The notes: generated by a model not told the origin, from the letters alone. Shown: positions 54,801-63,042, counted from the first letter of the stretch. The stretch: 64,000 nucleotides of DNA from GCA-002050365 sp038235165 (GCA_038235165.1 JBBSUG010000007.1:98521-162520), one strand, 5' to 3'. Made by a program: numbers and translations.

Positions 54801-55444
54801 GATGGAACTTCGCCGTTCAAATTTCCCGGCGAAGCGTCAATGATCGCGGTGCCTTCAACGCCGTCGTAACGGACGATGTTCTGTTGATTGGCACGTCCCG
54901 AAAAGCGAATGTCGGCAAAAGTCCCGGAGCCGGTGTTGACCGCGCCCGGTGCCTGCAAATAGAGCTGTGAAAGCTGACGACCGTTGATCGGCAAGCCTTC
55001 GACTTCGCGCTGGTTGACGTTCGCGCTCAAACTTGCCGAAGAAGTATTTAATGATGTTTCATCATTGGCAAGCACATTGACCTGTGCCGTAACACCAATC
55101 GGCTGAAGAGTTAAAGTCAAATTAGCTTCCTGTCCGACCAGCAGATTAACTCCGGTTTGAGAAAATTTCTCAAAATTACCGGCTGTTGCAGTAATTGTGT
55201 AGGTTGTCGGCTGGAGCGCAACGACAATAAACGTGCCGTCTTCCGCCGTGACGGTTCGTTCTTCACCTGTTTTTTCATTTCTGACGACGACGGTCGCGCC
55301 GAGAACGGTTCCGCCGTTGACATCAACGACGGTTCCGGCGATCCGCGCCTTGTCGCTCTGGGCAAACGCCGCCATTGTTAAAAGTATAATTAACGAAAAG
55401 ATTGACAAAATAGTCGTTAATTTGCTGTTGCTGAATAAATTCAT
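51878..55444 (-). CDS. Oar-like TonB-dependent receptor with carboxypeptidase-regulatory-like domain
   Basis: From ATG 55444 (GAGGAG 8 bases upstream) this is a 1188-aa outer-membrane protein. A signal peptide ends near AAFAQS (residue 29). Residues about 30-115 are a carboxypeptidase-regulatory-like beta-sandwich (ARIAGTVVDVNGGTVLGATV). A plug region follows (EVEGLPINGRQLSQLYLQAP, NIVRYDGVEGTAIID, SSNFPAEYGTGTGGQINVVT) and then a long barrel with FFFFGSYEQYRGR and ends at FAFRFNF with terminal Phe. It matches the Oar family found in many copies in acidobacteria, involved in protein export or polymer uptake. The partial gene at 1-2106 is a homologue. TonB-box residues cannot be fixed by eye. 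Confidence 0.93.
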   Translation of the reverse strand: MNLFSNSKLTTILSIFSLIILLTMAAFAQSDKARIAGTVVDVNGGTVLGATVVVRNEKTGEERTVTAEDGTFIVVALQPTTYTITATAGNFEKFSQTGVNLLVGQEANLTLTLQPIGVTAQVNVLANDETSLNTSSASLSANVNQREVEGLPINGRQLSQLYLQAPGAVNTGSGTFADIRFSGRANQQNIVRYDGVEGTAIIDASPGNLNGEVPSPFRLQSSLENVQEFRVDSSNFPAEYGTGTGGQINVVTKSGGNEFHGSAFEYLRRDALDARNFFDGASKSKLSLDQFGGSIGGPIIKNKFFFFGSYEQYRGRFGLNFVEAAPSLSLAAPGAIVPGSISVINPNGIAVNPVVQPFITAFRSPGAVVLGTLGTTGFDLVQLQANEETNEKAFALRLDYQINPLNKVYLRFFRDQGTDFAPEGVSGRTTTIEAVPQNGVLGYQSVLNNNGSVINEFKLGYNGARTRINGSAPIVNGLDFSNIILNISGSVANTGIAGQGQSAGISIPGGLVRANSATNGRGQPYTPYSLGFIDSLSVVRGNHSMKFGGEIRLIRLYTDRLGGTTYTFSNLNTFLANTPASVQYLGDVSAPSPFNNGLTGERLAKQEYYIGYGQDEWKIRPGLTLSYGLRYEYYAPLRERNNAQVLFDINTGQLRPSDQAAFKSSKSNFGPRIAATYSPNVGGDGFFGGGKTVFRGGFGIYYGPGQTEDQIQPIESDRISSTISSGSLLAFPANIPGIVANFNANPTNRQYQPRAYSGDYKIPEKVYQYTFSWQQQLPYKIVSTIAYVGSQGRNLFLRSVANQILPGSTTILNGTNLPSGVGVVNRTNAAGQVIGVNTIRQFDILSGTTQNRPYAEVDYKTSGGDDRYNALQFSFARSISSGLTMNLQYTYAKSEGTTAGSNEARTAAQINNFEADRGRNNFDVRHTFNLSALYSLPIGKNKRFDFGKTGNLLLGGFEVGGIINARSGVPVEVLVVRPDVVVQCVSATGCPNGAGGTFANGFVANLPSFGTTFPSLPTGFAAVVNTPGGGASRNVRRPSLIAGVNPFLNNDRNFINPAAFSTPAPGTYGDFSRNELSGPNFKQADLVLTKRFRFTERLNAEFRTEIFNIFNVPNFANPSTTLSNALPNLSFNTTTGAYSAGTSNVVQPGQAFTQGAAGSTFGLLRSTVGRTVGLGTNRQIQFAFRFNF

Positions 55445-55788
55445 AGTAATTCTCCTCAAAGAATAATTTTGATTGTTCACTTTATTAAATAGATTTGCGC
55501 GTCAACCTGAATTTCAGCTAGTTTGTCGTTGAAACTCCGATTTTCGCTTAACTTCAAATTTGAATGATTTCAAACTGTGATTTTATGGATTAGAGATTAA
55601 GAAGTTGTGAAGTTAGCATTAAATAAGCGTTAACAATTTCGACACTGTGATGAGTGCTGGCAATTACATTAATCAACGGGTGGTATAATGATTGCTTGAT
55701 ATAAATTACAGACGAGAAACACAGAAAAGTGTTTTGAATACATACGATCTTGTATGTGTAATTTATTTATAAAAAGGAGAAAGTAAAA
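55445..55788. other. Intergenic region with divergent promoters
   Basis: This 344-base AT-rich gap lies between two divergent starts (receptor at 55444, CBS gene at 55789). The ribosome-binding sites AAGGAG (55774-55779) and GAGGAG (minus, 55452-55457) are clear. No hairpin, ORF or repeat stands out. Confidence 0.5.
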
Positions 55789-56217
55789 ATGTTAGTTAAT
55801 GAAATAATGACCGAAAGTCCGGCTTGCTGTACAGCCGACGCGAGTTTGCAGGAAGTGGCGAAAATGATGGTGACCAATGATTGCGGATGTATTCCGGTGG
55901 TCGAAGATACGACGCACAACAAGCCAATTGGGATGATTACCGACCGCGATATTACGGTTCGCACGCTTGGCGAAGGAAAAAACCCGATGAATTTGACGGT
56001 CGGCGACGTGATGTCGAAAAATGTCGTGACGGTTTCATCCGATGCGTCGGTTGAAGATTGCTGTAACTTGATGGAAGACAATCAAATTCGGCGGATTGCC
56101 GTAGTTGACGAAAACGGCGGATGCTGCGGAATGGTCGCGCAGGCTGACATCGCCATCAACGCCAACGATAATAAAACAGCGGAAGTCGTGCAGGAAGTTT
56201 CAAAAGCGAGTGCTTAA
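55789..56217 (+). CDS. CBS-domain pair protein
   Basis: This 142-aa protein consists of two CBS motifs: VNEIMTESPACCTADASLQE...MIVTNDCGCIPVVED, KPIGMITDRDITVRTLGEG, and VGDVMSKNVVTVSSDASVED...NQIRRIAVVDENGGCCGMVA. CBS pairs bind adenine nucleotides and act as energy or redox sensors. Six Cys residues, including CGCIP and GGCCG, are unusual for so short a protein. It has its own ribosome-binding site (AAGGAGAAAG) and a strong terminator. No partner is adjacent; in other bacteria such stand-alone proteins respond to stress. Confidence 0.88.
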   Translation: MLVNEIMTESPACCTADASLQEVAKMMVTNDCGCIPVVEDTTHNKPIGMITDRDITVRTLGEGKNPMNLTVGDVMSKNVVTVSSDASVEDCCNLMEDNQIRRIAVVDENGGCCGMVAQADIAINANDNKTAEVVQEVSKASA

Positions 56218-56240
56218 AACGCTAATTCGTTTATCGAAGA

Positions 56241-56284
56241 GAAAAAAGAGCCGCCGGAATTTCAATTTCGGCGGCTCTTTTTTC
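56241..56284. terminator. Bidirectional terminator
   Basis: GAAAAAAGAGCCGCCG (56241-56256) and CGGCGGCTCTTTTTTC (56269-56284) form a perfect 16-base stem with a 12-base loop and T-runs in both directions, between the CBS gene and atpC. Confidence 0.9.
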
Positions 56285-56297
56285 TTTTGTATTCGGG

Positions 56298-56696
56298 TTA
56301 TTTGCCGGAAGCCAATTGAAGACGTGCCCGCGCTCTTTCGTAACGCTCGTTTTCCACTTCAAAGTCTTCATCGGTTCCCTTCCAATCCTTTAGTTCCTTT
56401 TCCGCCGCATCGCGTTCCGTTTTAGCAGCTTCGACATTTATTTCGCCCGATGTTTCGGCAACATCCGCCAAAATTGAAACATTATCCGCACTAACTTCAA
56501 TAAAGCCGCCGGAGATAACCATTTTCTCGGTCGCACCGCCGCGCGTGTAAGACAAAATTCCCGATTTCAACGAAGAAATCAGCGGCGCGTGATTCGACAA
56601 AATGCCGACTTCACCGCTCGTCGTCGGAACCGTCACCGCATCAACCGCTTCGCTCAAAACCTTTTTTTCGGGTGTGACAATTTCTAAATTCAACAT
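56298..56696 (-). CDS. atpC: F1 ATP synthase epsilon subunit
   Basis: This 132-aa protein has the N-terminal beta-sandwich (LNLEIVTPEKKVLSEAVDAV, GEVGILSNHAPLISSLKSGI, MVISGGFIEVSADNVSILAD) and a C-terminal helical pair (AAKTERDAAEKELKDWKGTD...ARARLQLASGK). Epsilon links the F1 head to the rotor and regulates hydrolysis. It follows atpD after an 87-base gap filled with heptamer repeats, as part of the two-gene atpDC unit. Confidence 0.93.
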   Translation of the reverse strand: MLNLEIVTPEKKVLSEAVDAVTVPTTSGEVGILSNHAPLISSLKSGILSYTRGGATEKMVISGGFIEVSADNVSILADVAETSGEINVEAAKTERDAAEKELKDWKGTDEDFEVENERYERARARLQLASGK

Positions 56697-56705
56697 AATT
56701 CAATT

Positions 56706-56782
56706 ACGAATCACGAATTACGAATTACGAATTACGACGCTGAAATTGAGCAAATTCGTAATTCGTAATTTTTAATTCGTAA
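56706..56782. repeat. Heptamer repeats in the atpD-atpC gap
   Basis: Four copies of ACGAATT/ACGAATC (56706-56737) are followed by their inverse as AATTCGT units (56756-56782). The two halves can pair into one long AT-rich hairpin in the transcript between atpD and atpC. Confidence 0.7.
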
Positions 56783-56783
56783 T

Positions 56784-58298
56784 TTAAGCCCCTGCCGCCA
56801 TTTTCTTGGCTTTTTCTCTCGCTTGCTCAATAGTGCCAACCATATAAAACGATTGTTCAGGCATATCGTCGCATTTGCCGTCAAGCAGTTCGCGGAAACC
56901 TTTGATCGTGTCTTCGATTTTGACGTATTCGCCTTTTAAGCCGGTAAACTGTTCGCCGACGAAAAACGGCTGCGAAAAGAAACGTTGAATTTTACGCGCT
57001 CGTGCAACGGTCAATTTGTCGTCTTCGCTTAATTCATCGAGACCCAGAATGGCGATAATGTCCTGCAAATCTTTGTATCTTTGCAAAATACGTTTGACTT
57101 CCTGCGCCGTATCATAGTGTTCGTCACCGACGATTTGCGGGTCGAGAATACGCGAGTTTGACGAGAGCGGATCAACCGCCGGATAGATTCCGAGTTCCAC
57201 AATCTGACGGGAAAGCGCGGTAACAGCGTCTAAGTGAGCAAACGTCGTCGCCGGAGCCGGATCGGTGTAATCGTCCGCCGGAACATAAACGGCTTGAATC
57301 GAAGTGATCGCGCCCGTTTTCGTCGAAGTAATACGTTCCTGCATTTCGCCCATTTCCGAAGCGAGCGTCGGCTGATAACCAACCGCCGACGGCATCCGAC
57401 CGAGCAGCGCGGAAACCTCCGAACCGGCTTGTGTGAATCTAAAAATATTGTCCACGAAAAACAGCACGTCGTTTCCCTGATCGCGGAAATATTCGGCGAC
57501 CGTTAAACCCGACAAGGCGACGCGCAGACGCGCTCCCGGCGGTTCGGTCATCTGTCCGTAAACGAGTGCTACTTTCGAACCTTTGATTTCGTTTTTATCA
57601 ACTTTCGACAAATCGAACGCGCCGGTCTCTTCCATATTATGGTTAAAAGCGTCGCCGTATTTGATAACTTTTGATTCGACCATTTCGCGCAGCAAATCGT
57701 TGCCTTCGCGCGTTCGTTCGCCGACCCCGGCAAACACCGAAAAGCCGTCACTGCCGATGGCGACGTTGTTAATCAGTTCCATAATCAGAACCGTTTTACC
57801 AACGCCCGCACCGCCGAACAAACCGATTTTTCCGCCGCGCAAAAACGGCTGAACGAGATCAATAACTTTAATGCCCGTTTCAAACATTTCGAGCGATGTC
57901 GCCTGTTCGTCAAACGTCGGCGCGTGGCGGTGAATCGAAGCTCTCGTTTCCGAATTGACCGGACCGAGTTCATCAACCGGCTCGCCGATGACATTCATCA
58001 CGCGCCCCAAAGTCGCTTCGCCGACCGGCACGGTAATCGCGCCGCCCGTGTCAACAACCTTCATTCCGCGCACCATTCCGTCAGTCGGCAACATCGAAAC
58101 CGCGCGAACACGACCTTCGCCCAAATGCTGCTGAACTTCGGCGATCACATCAACCGGCGTTTCGACATCAAAACCTTCTGAAGTGATTCGCAGTGCCTGA
58201 TAAATCGGCGGTAAATAATTTTCTGAAAATTCTACGTCAACAACCGGACCGATAATCTGCACGATTTTTCCGAGTTGTCCGTTTCCTTCATTAGCCAT
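56784..58298 (-). CDS. atpD: F1 ATP synthase beta subunit
   Basis: This 504-aa protein contains Walker A GGAGVGKT (162-169), the catalytic GERTREGNDL, VALVYGQMTEPPGARLRVAL, and the DELSEDDKLTVARARKIQRF segment of the DELSEED region. It is the catalytic subunit of the F1 head. The gene starts a two-gene atpD-atpC unit; the other ATP synthase genes are not adjacent (mutL lies divergently upstream), so the operon is split in this genome as in several other phyla. Confidence 0.97.
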   Translation of the reverse strand: MANEGNGQLGKIVQIIGPVVDVEFSENYLPPIYQALRITSEGFDVETPVDVIAEVQQHLGEGRVRAVSMLPTDGMVRGMKVVDTGGAITVPVGEATLGRVMNVIGEPVDELGPVNSETRASIHRHAPTFDEQATSLEMFETGIKVIDLVQPFLRGGKIGLFGGAGVGKTVLIMELINNVAIGSDGFSVFAGVGERTREGNDLLREMVESKVIKYGDAFNHNMEETGAFDLSKVDKNEIKGSKVALVYGQMTEPPGARLRVALSGLTVAEYFRDQGNDVLFFVDNIFRFTQAGSEVSALLGRMPSAVGYQPTLASEMGEMQERITSTKTGAITSIQAVYVPADDYTDPAPATTFAHLDAVTALSRQIVELGIYPAVDPLSSNSRILDPQIVGDEHYDTAQEVKRILQRYKDLQDIIAILGLDELSEDDKLTVARARKIQRFFSQPFFVGEQFTGLKGEYVKIEDTIKGFRELLDGKCDDMPEQSFYMVGTIEQAREKAKKMAAGA

Positions 58299-58498
58299 TT
58301 TCTAAATTTGCTCCTAAATAATAAACTGTTTAAAAAGGTATGATTACAAAGGAGAGAGAATATCATATTCATACGACTTTAGGCAAAGTTGGCTTGTGAA
58401 ATTTGTCGCTAAGTTCAGCGAAATTCTCTGCATCTTTTGAATTTGAGTGGTTTTTACCGATAATGAACAGTAGAAATCACGCAATTGTGGTTGATTTT

Positions 58499-58570
58499 TG
58501 CAGAAACACGCACGGAGAAAGTGTGTTTTGATAAGTGTAAGGACACACTTACTCCGTGCGCGTTTCTGCA
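58499..58570. repeat. REP/MITE-like element, family 2 (copy 3)
   Basis: TGCAGAAACACGCACGGAGA (from 58499) is inverted as TTACTCCGTGCGCGTTTCTGCA (to 58570), 25 of 27 bases matching overall. It lies in the 321-base gap between divergent atpD and mutL, so both promoters must lie around it; nothing else is evident in the gap. Confidence 0.7.
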
Positions 58571-58619
58571 TTTTTGATTTAAGTGCGTAGGTCCTGAAAC
58601 AATTGGCTGTAAATGAAAA

Positions 58620-60668
58620 ATGAACAAAATCAAAATCTTACCCGATAATCTGGCGAACCAAATCGCTGCCGGTGAAGTCGTCGAACGTCCCGCGTCGGTC
58701 ATTAAAGAACTGGTCGAAAATTCGATTGATGCCGGGGCGACGCGCATTCAAATTGATGTCGAACTCGGCGGCAGACGCTTGATGCGGGTCAGCGACGACG
58801 GCGAAGGAATGATGCGCGACGACGCGGTTTTGGCGTTTGAACGCCACGCTACGTCGAAAATAAAAACGCTTGAAGATTTAAGCGCGATTGGGACGCTTGG
58901 TTTTCGCGGCGAAGCATTGGCTTCGGTCGCCTCCGTCGCCAAAGTCGAGTTAATCACGAAAACTGAAAACGACACGGCGGCAACGCGCGTTTCCATCGAA
59001 GGCGGAAAACTGCGCGATGTCAAAGATTTTGCGCGTCCGACCGGGACGACTCTGAGCGTCCGCGATTTGTTTTTCAATACCCCGGCGCGTAGGAAATTTA
59101 TGCGTTCGGAAGCGACAGAAAATTATCACATCATCAATATCGTCACGCATTACGCGCTTGCACATCCCGAAATTGCTTTTACCTTGATCGCCAACGGGCG
59201 CGAAAGTCTGCGGCTCGCGCCCGCCAAGGATTTGCGCGAACGTGCCTATCAAATTTTCGGCGCAAATATGATTGAAAGCCTTCTGCCGGTTGACGGCGGG
59301 CGCGAATTCATCGCCAAAATAAAGGGCTTCGTCTCCGCCCCGCGCGAACGCCGGACGACGCGCGACGCGCAGTATTTCTTTATCAACGGGCGATTTGTCC
59401 GTGACAAAATTATCGCTGGCGGTTTGCTCGAAGGTTTCCGCGCCGTTCTGCCGCACGGCGTATATCCGGTCGCTTTTCTTTTTCTGGAAATCCCGCTCGA
59501 AGAAATTGATGTCAACGTCCACCCGTCAAAAACCGAAGTCCGTTTTCGCCGTTCGCAAGCCGTCAAAGAAGTCATCAGCGAGGCGATTCGCGCCGCGCTG
59601 ATCGGTGCGGGAATCGTTCAGGAAGATATTTCAGATTCCAAATTCCAAACTCCAGATTCCAAATTTCAGACTTCGGACGAGATTGATTCTTCGACTGCCG
59701 ATTCGGTTTCGACAAGCAATTCTTTTGAGCAGTCACAAATCGAATTTCAAATTTTCGAGGAAAAATCGCAACTTAAACATTTTAACCGTGATGAAAATGA
59801 GCGGGGAAACAGTAACGATAAAATAAGTGAAGTTTCGATTGATGAAAATAATACCGAAACAAATATAAATAATACCAGTGAAGAAGCCGAAGTTTACTCA
59901 AATGATTTTGAACAATCCGCTCAAAATCGCTCGACCGAATCGCCGTCTGAACCAACGACAAACGATAACGATTATTCAACCGACAAAGCACAAAGCACAA
60001 AGCACAAAGGACTAAATAATTATGAGATTCTGCCGCCCGTCAATTCAGCCGAAAAACTGCCAAAACCGATTGAGCCGGAACAGCTTTCGTCGTCGAAAAT
60101 TCGCCCGATTTCGCAGCTTCACAACAGTTATATTATTGCGGTTGACGATGAAGGAATGTTGCTGATTGACCAACACGTCGCGCACGAACGGATTTTGTTT
60201 GATAAATTTCGTAAAAAGGAACACGAACGCGTAATCGAATCGCAAAATCTTTTATTGCCCGAAACCTTCGATTTAACGCCCGCGCAAGCCATCGCTTACA
60301 ATTTGGTCGAAGCGGAACTCGAAAACGTCGGCTTCGCGTTGATGCGTCTGTCGGGCAGAACCATCGCCGTCAAAGCCGTTCCGACCGATTTGCCGCCGTC
60401 GGAAGTCAGAAATTTGCTGGCGGAAATTTTAGATTCGCTCGACAGCGTAAAACGCGGCAACGCCCGCGAAACTCTGCGCGACGACATCGCTGCGACTCTC
60501 GCCTGCAAAGCTGCCGTAAAAGTAAATATGAAACTCACACCGGAGAAAATGCAGTGGCTGATTGACCGGCTCTTAGTCACATCGTCGCCGACGACCTGCC
60601 CGCACGGTCGCCCGGTGATTTTGCGGCTGACAATCAAGGACATCGAACGCGGTTTTCATCGCACATAA
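58620..60668 (+). CDS. mutL: DNA mismatch repair protein MutL
   Basis: This 682-aa protein has the GHKL ATPase domain at residues 1-330: IAAGEVVERPASVIKELVEN with catalytic Glu33, DDGEGM, TLGFRGEALASV, NTPARRKFM and VNVHPSKTEVRF. The C-terminal domain from about 480 (QLHNSYIIAVDDEGMLLIDQ-HVAHERILFD) has the DQH..HE endonuclease motif with CPHGRP near the end, so it should be a nicking MutL. The linker (about 335-470) is low-complexity with a repeated DSKFQT and a heptanucleotide repeat at 59983-60009. MutS is not in the window. It lies 22 bases before the ion channel gene. Confidence 0.95.
   Translation: MNKIKILPDNLANQIAAGEVVERPASVIKELVENSIDAGATRIQIDVELGGRRLMRVSDDGEGMMRDDAVLAFERHATSKIKTLEDLSAIGTLGFRGEALASVASVAKVELITKTENDTAATRVSIEGGKLRDVKDFARPTGTTLSVRDLFFNTPARRKFMRSEATENYHIINIVTHYALAHPEIAFTLIANGRESLRLAPAKDLRERAYQIFGANMIESLLPVDGGREFIAKIKGFVSAPRERRTTRDAQYFFINGRFVRDKIIAGGLLEGFRAVLPHGVYPVAFLFLEIPLEEIDVNVHPSKTEVRFRRSQAVKEVISEAIRAALIGAGIVQEDISDSKFQTPDSKFQTSDEIDSSTADSVSTSNSFEQSQIEFQIFEEKSQLKHFNRDENERGNSNDKISEVSIDENNTETNINNTSEEAEVYSNDFEQSAQNRSTESPSEPTTNDNDYSTDKAQSTKHKGLNNYEILPPVNSAEKLPKPIEPEQLSSSKIRPISQLHNSYIIAVDDEGMLLIDQHVAHERILFDKFRKKEHERVIESQNLLLPETFDLTPAQAIAYNLVEAELENVGFALMRLSGRTIAVKAVPTDLPPSEVRNLLAEILDSLDSVKRGNARETLRDDIAATLACKAAVKVNMKLTPEKMQWLIDRLLVTSSPTTCPHGRPVILRLTIKDIERGFHRT
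59983..60009 (+). repeat. Four heptanucleotide repeats inside mutL
   Basis: ACAAAG is present four times separated by single C bases (unit CACAAAG, 7 bases). The unit is not a multiple of three, so gain or loss of one copy would shift the mutL frame within the linker, before the endonuclease domain. Confidence 0.75.
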
Positions 60669-60690
60669 AACAGTTTGACAGGATAATTTA

Positions 60691-61517
60691 ATGAAACCGC
60701 AAAACCGCGAAATCCCCGATGCAGAATGGCGCAGAAAATTACACGAAATAATTTTTGAAGCGGATACGCCCGCCGGACGCGCCTTCGATGTCATTTTGAT
60801 TTTGGCGATTATTCTGAGCGTTCTCGTCGTCGTCGTGGACAGCGTGAACAGTTATCAGAAAAAATACGGCGATTTTCTCTACGCGGCGGAATGGTTTTTC
60901 ACGATTCTTTTTTCCGTCAAATATCTTCTGCGCCTAACGAGTGTCCGCCGTTCGTGGCGTTACGCGCTGAGTTTTTTCGGGATCATTGATATTCTTTCGA
61001 TTCTGCCGACTTACGCCAGCCTTTTTGTTCCCGGCGTGCAGTACCTTTTAACAGTCAGAATTCTGCGGCTTCTGCGAATCTTCCGCGTATTGAAGTTGAC
61101 GGAATTTTTGACCGAAGCGCAAATTCTCAACGACGCGCTGCGAGCGAGCGCGAAAAAAATCGGCGTTTTTATTCTGAGAGTTTTGGCGTTGGTCACGGTT
61201 ATCGGTTCGATAATGTACGTCATCGAAGGCGAAGAAAACGGTTTCAAAACATTCCGACGAGCATCTATTGGGCAATCGTTACTCTAACAACAGTCGGTTA
61301 CGGCGACGTTTCGCCGCGCACCGCGCTCGGACAACTCTTCGCTTCGATTGTGATGATTCTCGGTTACGGCATTATCGCCGTGCCAACCGGCATTGTGACG
61401 GTCGAACTCGAACGTGCGGGAATTAAAAAAATCTCGACGCAGGTTTGCCACGAATGCCACCGCGAAGGACATGACGCGGATGCGGTTTTCTGCAAATACT
61501 GCGCGGCGCGTTTGTAA
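60691..61517 (+). CDS. Voltage-gated-type potassium channel with zinc-ribbon tail (one-base frameshift near 61250)
   Basis: The first frame (60691-61287) has six-helix channel features: FDVILILAIILSVLVVVVDS, a helix-3 region, and a voltage-sensor-like VRILRLLRIFRVLKL with regularly spaced Arg. It stays open to GEENGFK, then shifts: AAAACATTCC reads as KTFRRA, but one extra A gives NIPTSIYWAIVTLTTVGYGD, the K+ selectivity filter, on to VPTGIVTVELERAG and a C-terminal CHECHREGHDADAVFCKYC zinc ribbon ending at 61517. Without repair the product has no pore. Single-A loss from an A-run is a typical consensus error, though a true mutation is possible. Confidence 0.85.
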
Positions 61518-61615
61518 TAATTCGATTCTGAATAATATAAAAATTTCACCGGAACTTAATTTTAGTTGAAGCGTGATTGCTTTTGTTCAAATATTTTAGC
61601 GACAGGAGATGAGAT

Positions 61616-62233
61616 ATGAATAAAACAATAAAAAGATTGCGATCAATGATAATGTTGATTTGTATTAGTTTGACGATGAGCGCGATTATTCGAGCGCAAA
61701 ATCCGCCTCCGAATAGCAATAAACAGGTGTCGGAGTCGCAAAATGAGCAGCCGAAAACTGATGCCGTCGAAAAAGAATTTTACCAATTAACCATAATGGC
61801 TCCAAACGATTTGGCAGCAGGTGAAACGGACAATGCGAAAGAATATGCAGAGAAACTTTTGAAACAGGCTGAAGCGTTCAAGAAAAATTGGAATTACGGC
61901 AACGCCGTTCACACCGCCAATATCTTTCTCGGTCAAATTGCGCTTAAATCCGGCGATGTAGACGAAGCCAAACATTTTTTGCTGGAAGCCGGAAAAACTC
62001 CCGGTTCGCCGCAGTTAAATTCTTTTGGACCGGATATGTCGTTAGCCAAAAATCTTCTGGAAAAACACGAGCGGGAAACCGTCATCGAGTATTTTGAATT
62101 TTGCGCCAAATTTTGGAAGAGCGGCGGTGAGAGATTGGATAAATGGAAGACTGCTGTTCTCGATAAAAAATCACCTGATTTCGGACCGAATCTAGTTTAC
62201 TATTCAGGCGATTTGCCGCGCGCAAAAAATTGA
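61616..62233 (+). CDS. Secreted TPR-like protein of unknown function
   Basis: This 205-aa protein has a signal peptide (MIMLICISLTMSAIIRAQ) and a Pro/Asn/Gln-rich linker. A helical region follows with two or three TPR-like units (AGETDNAKEYAEKLLKQAEA, YGNAVHTANIFLGQIALKSG, DVDEAKHFLLEAGKTPGSPQ). I recognise no specific family. AGGAGATGAGAT before the ATG is a good ribosome-binding site. It is likely periplasmic; no neighbour suggests a partner. Confidence 0.65.
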   Translation: MNKTIKRLRSMIMLICISLTMSAIIRAQNPPPNSNKQVSESQNEQPKTDAVEKEFYQLTIMAPNDLAAGETDNAKEYAEKLLKQAEAFKKNWNYGNAVHTANIFLGQIALKSGDVDEAKHFLLEAGKTPGSPQLNSFGPDMSLAKNLLEKHERETVIEYFEFCAKFWKSGGERLDKWKTAVLDKKSPDFGPNLVYYSGDLPRAKN

Positions 62234-62265
62234 GGAGCAAAAGCGGATTTCATTAGCTTTTTATT

Positions 62266-63042
62266 TCAGAGATTTTCCAATAAACGCAAAACTTTCGCCG
62301 TATCAGCCAGATTCTCTAAAACAGCATCGGGTTGACGATCTGCTAATTTTTCTGCCGACTGATCTTTGCCGGTGGCGACAGCGACGACTTTCGCGCCGAA
62401 ATGCCGCGCACAGGTAATGTCGTTCGGCGTGTCGCCGATGACGATAAATTGCTGCGGATCAAAGTCAAAACCGAATTTTCGATTGGTCAACTTTCCTGCT
62501 TCGACGGCTAAATCATTGCGTTCGTGCGAGATTTCACCAAATGCGTTCGGCGCGTCTTTGAAATAATCCCAAATGCCGACCGCGCGTAATTTTAATTCAG
62601 CCGCGACCGACAGATTTCCCGTCAAAAGTGCGTTGATAAAAATCGGATTTTTATCGGTTGCGGCTAAAATTTCTTCGACACCGGCGAGAATTTCAAAAGG
62701 TTCGCCGTCTTCCGTTAAAACTCTCGTCATTTCGGGTTTGAATACTTCCAAAATCTCGGCTTTACGTTCCAGAATATCTTCCGGCGAAAAGCCTTCGTCT
62801 TTTAAGGCTTCAAACATAATCTGCGTGTCGGTCATTCCCGAAGGCGTAATCGCGTCGAGATTTCCCGCGCTGCCGAAAACTTTCTCCATCGTCGCGGCAA
62901 AATACTTTTTATAACCGCCTTTGACCGTCGAACGCATCAGCGTCCCATCAATGTCCCACAACAAAATGCGAACATCTCGATTTTGAATTTCGGGTTCCGG
63001 GTTTGTAATTGATTCTGTTTCTAAATTTTGGTTTCTATACAT
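62266..63042 (-). CDS. HAD-family phosphatase (phosphoglycolate phosphatase-like)
   Basis: This 258-aa protein has HAD motif I LLWDIDGTLM (Asp30, Asp32), a helical cap with a TDTQIMFEALKDEGFS segment, motif II LLTGN, motif III region ERNDLAVEAGK, and motif IV IVIGDTPNDITCARHFGAK. It belongs to the IA subfamily that hydrolyses phosphoglycolate and similar compounds. A 25-residue polar N-terminal extension precedes the fold. Its ATG touches the stop of the biotin carrier gene (TAAATG), implying coupled translation; a functional link is not obvious. Confidence 0.88.
   Translation of the reverse strand: MYRNQNLETESITNPEPEIQNRDVRILLWDIDGTLMRSTVKGGYKKYFAATMEKVFGSAGNLDAITPSGMTDTQIMFEALKDEGFSPEDILERKAEILEVFKPEMTRVLTEDGEPFEILAGVEEILAATDKNPIFINALLTGNLSVAAELKLRAVGIWDYFKDAPNAFGEISHERNDLAVEAGKLTNRKFGFDFDPQQFIVIGDTPNDITCARHFGAKVVAVATGKDQSAEKLADRQPDAVLENLADTAKVLRLLENL

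Noticed and set aside
56700..56783. CRISPR-like repeat array
   Set aside because: The units are 7 bases without spacers and form an inverted pair; there are no cas genes.
61240..61260. Programmed frameshift in the K+ channel gene
   Set aside because: The AAAAC context is not a classical slippery site and a pore-less product has no evident use.
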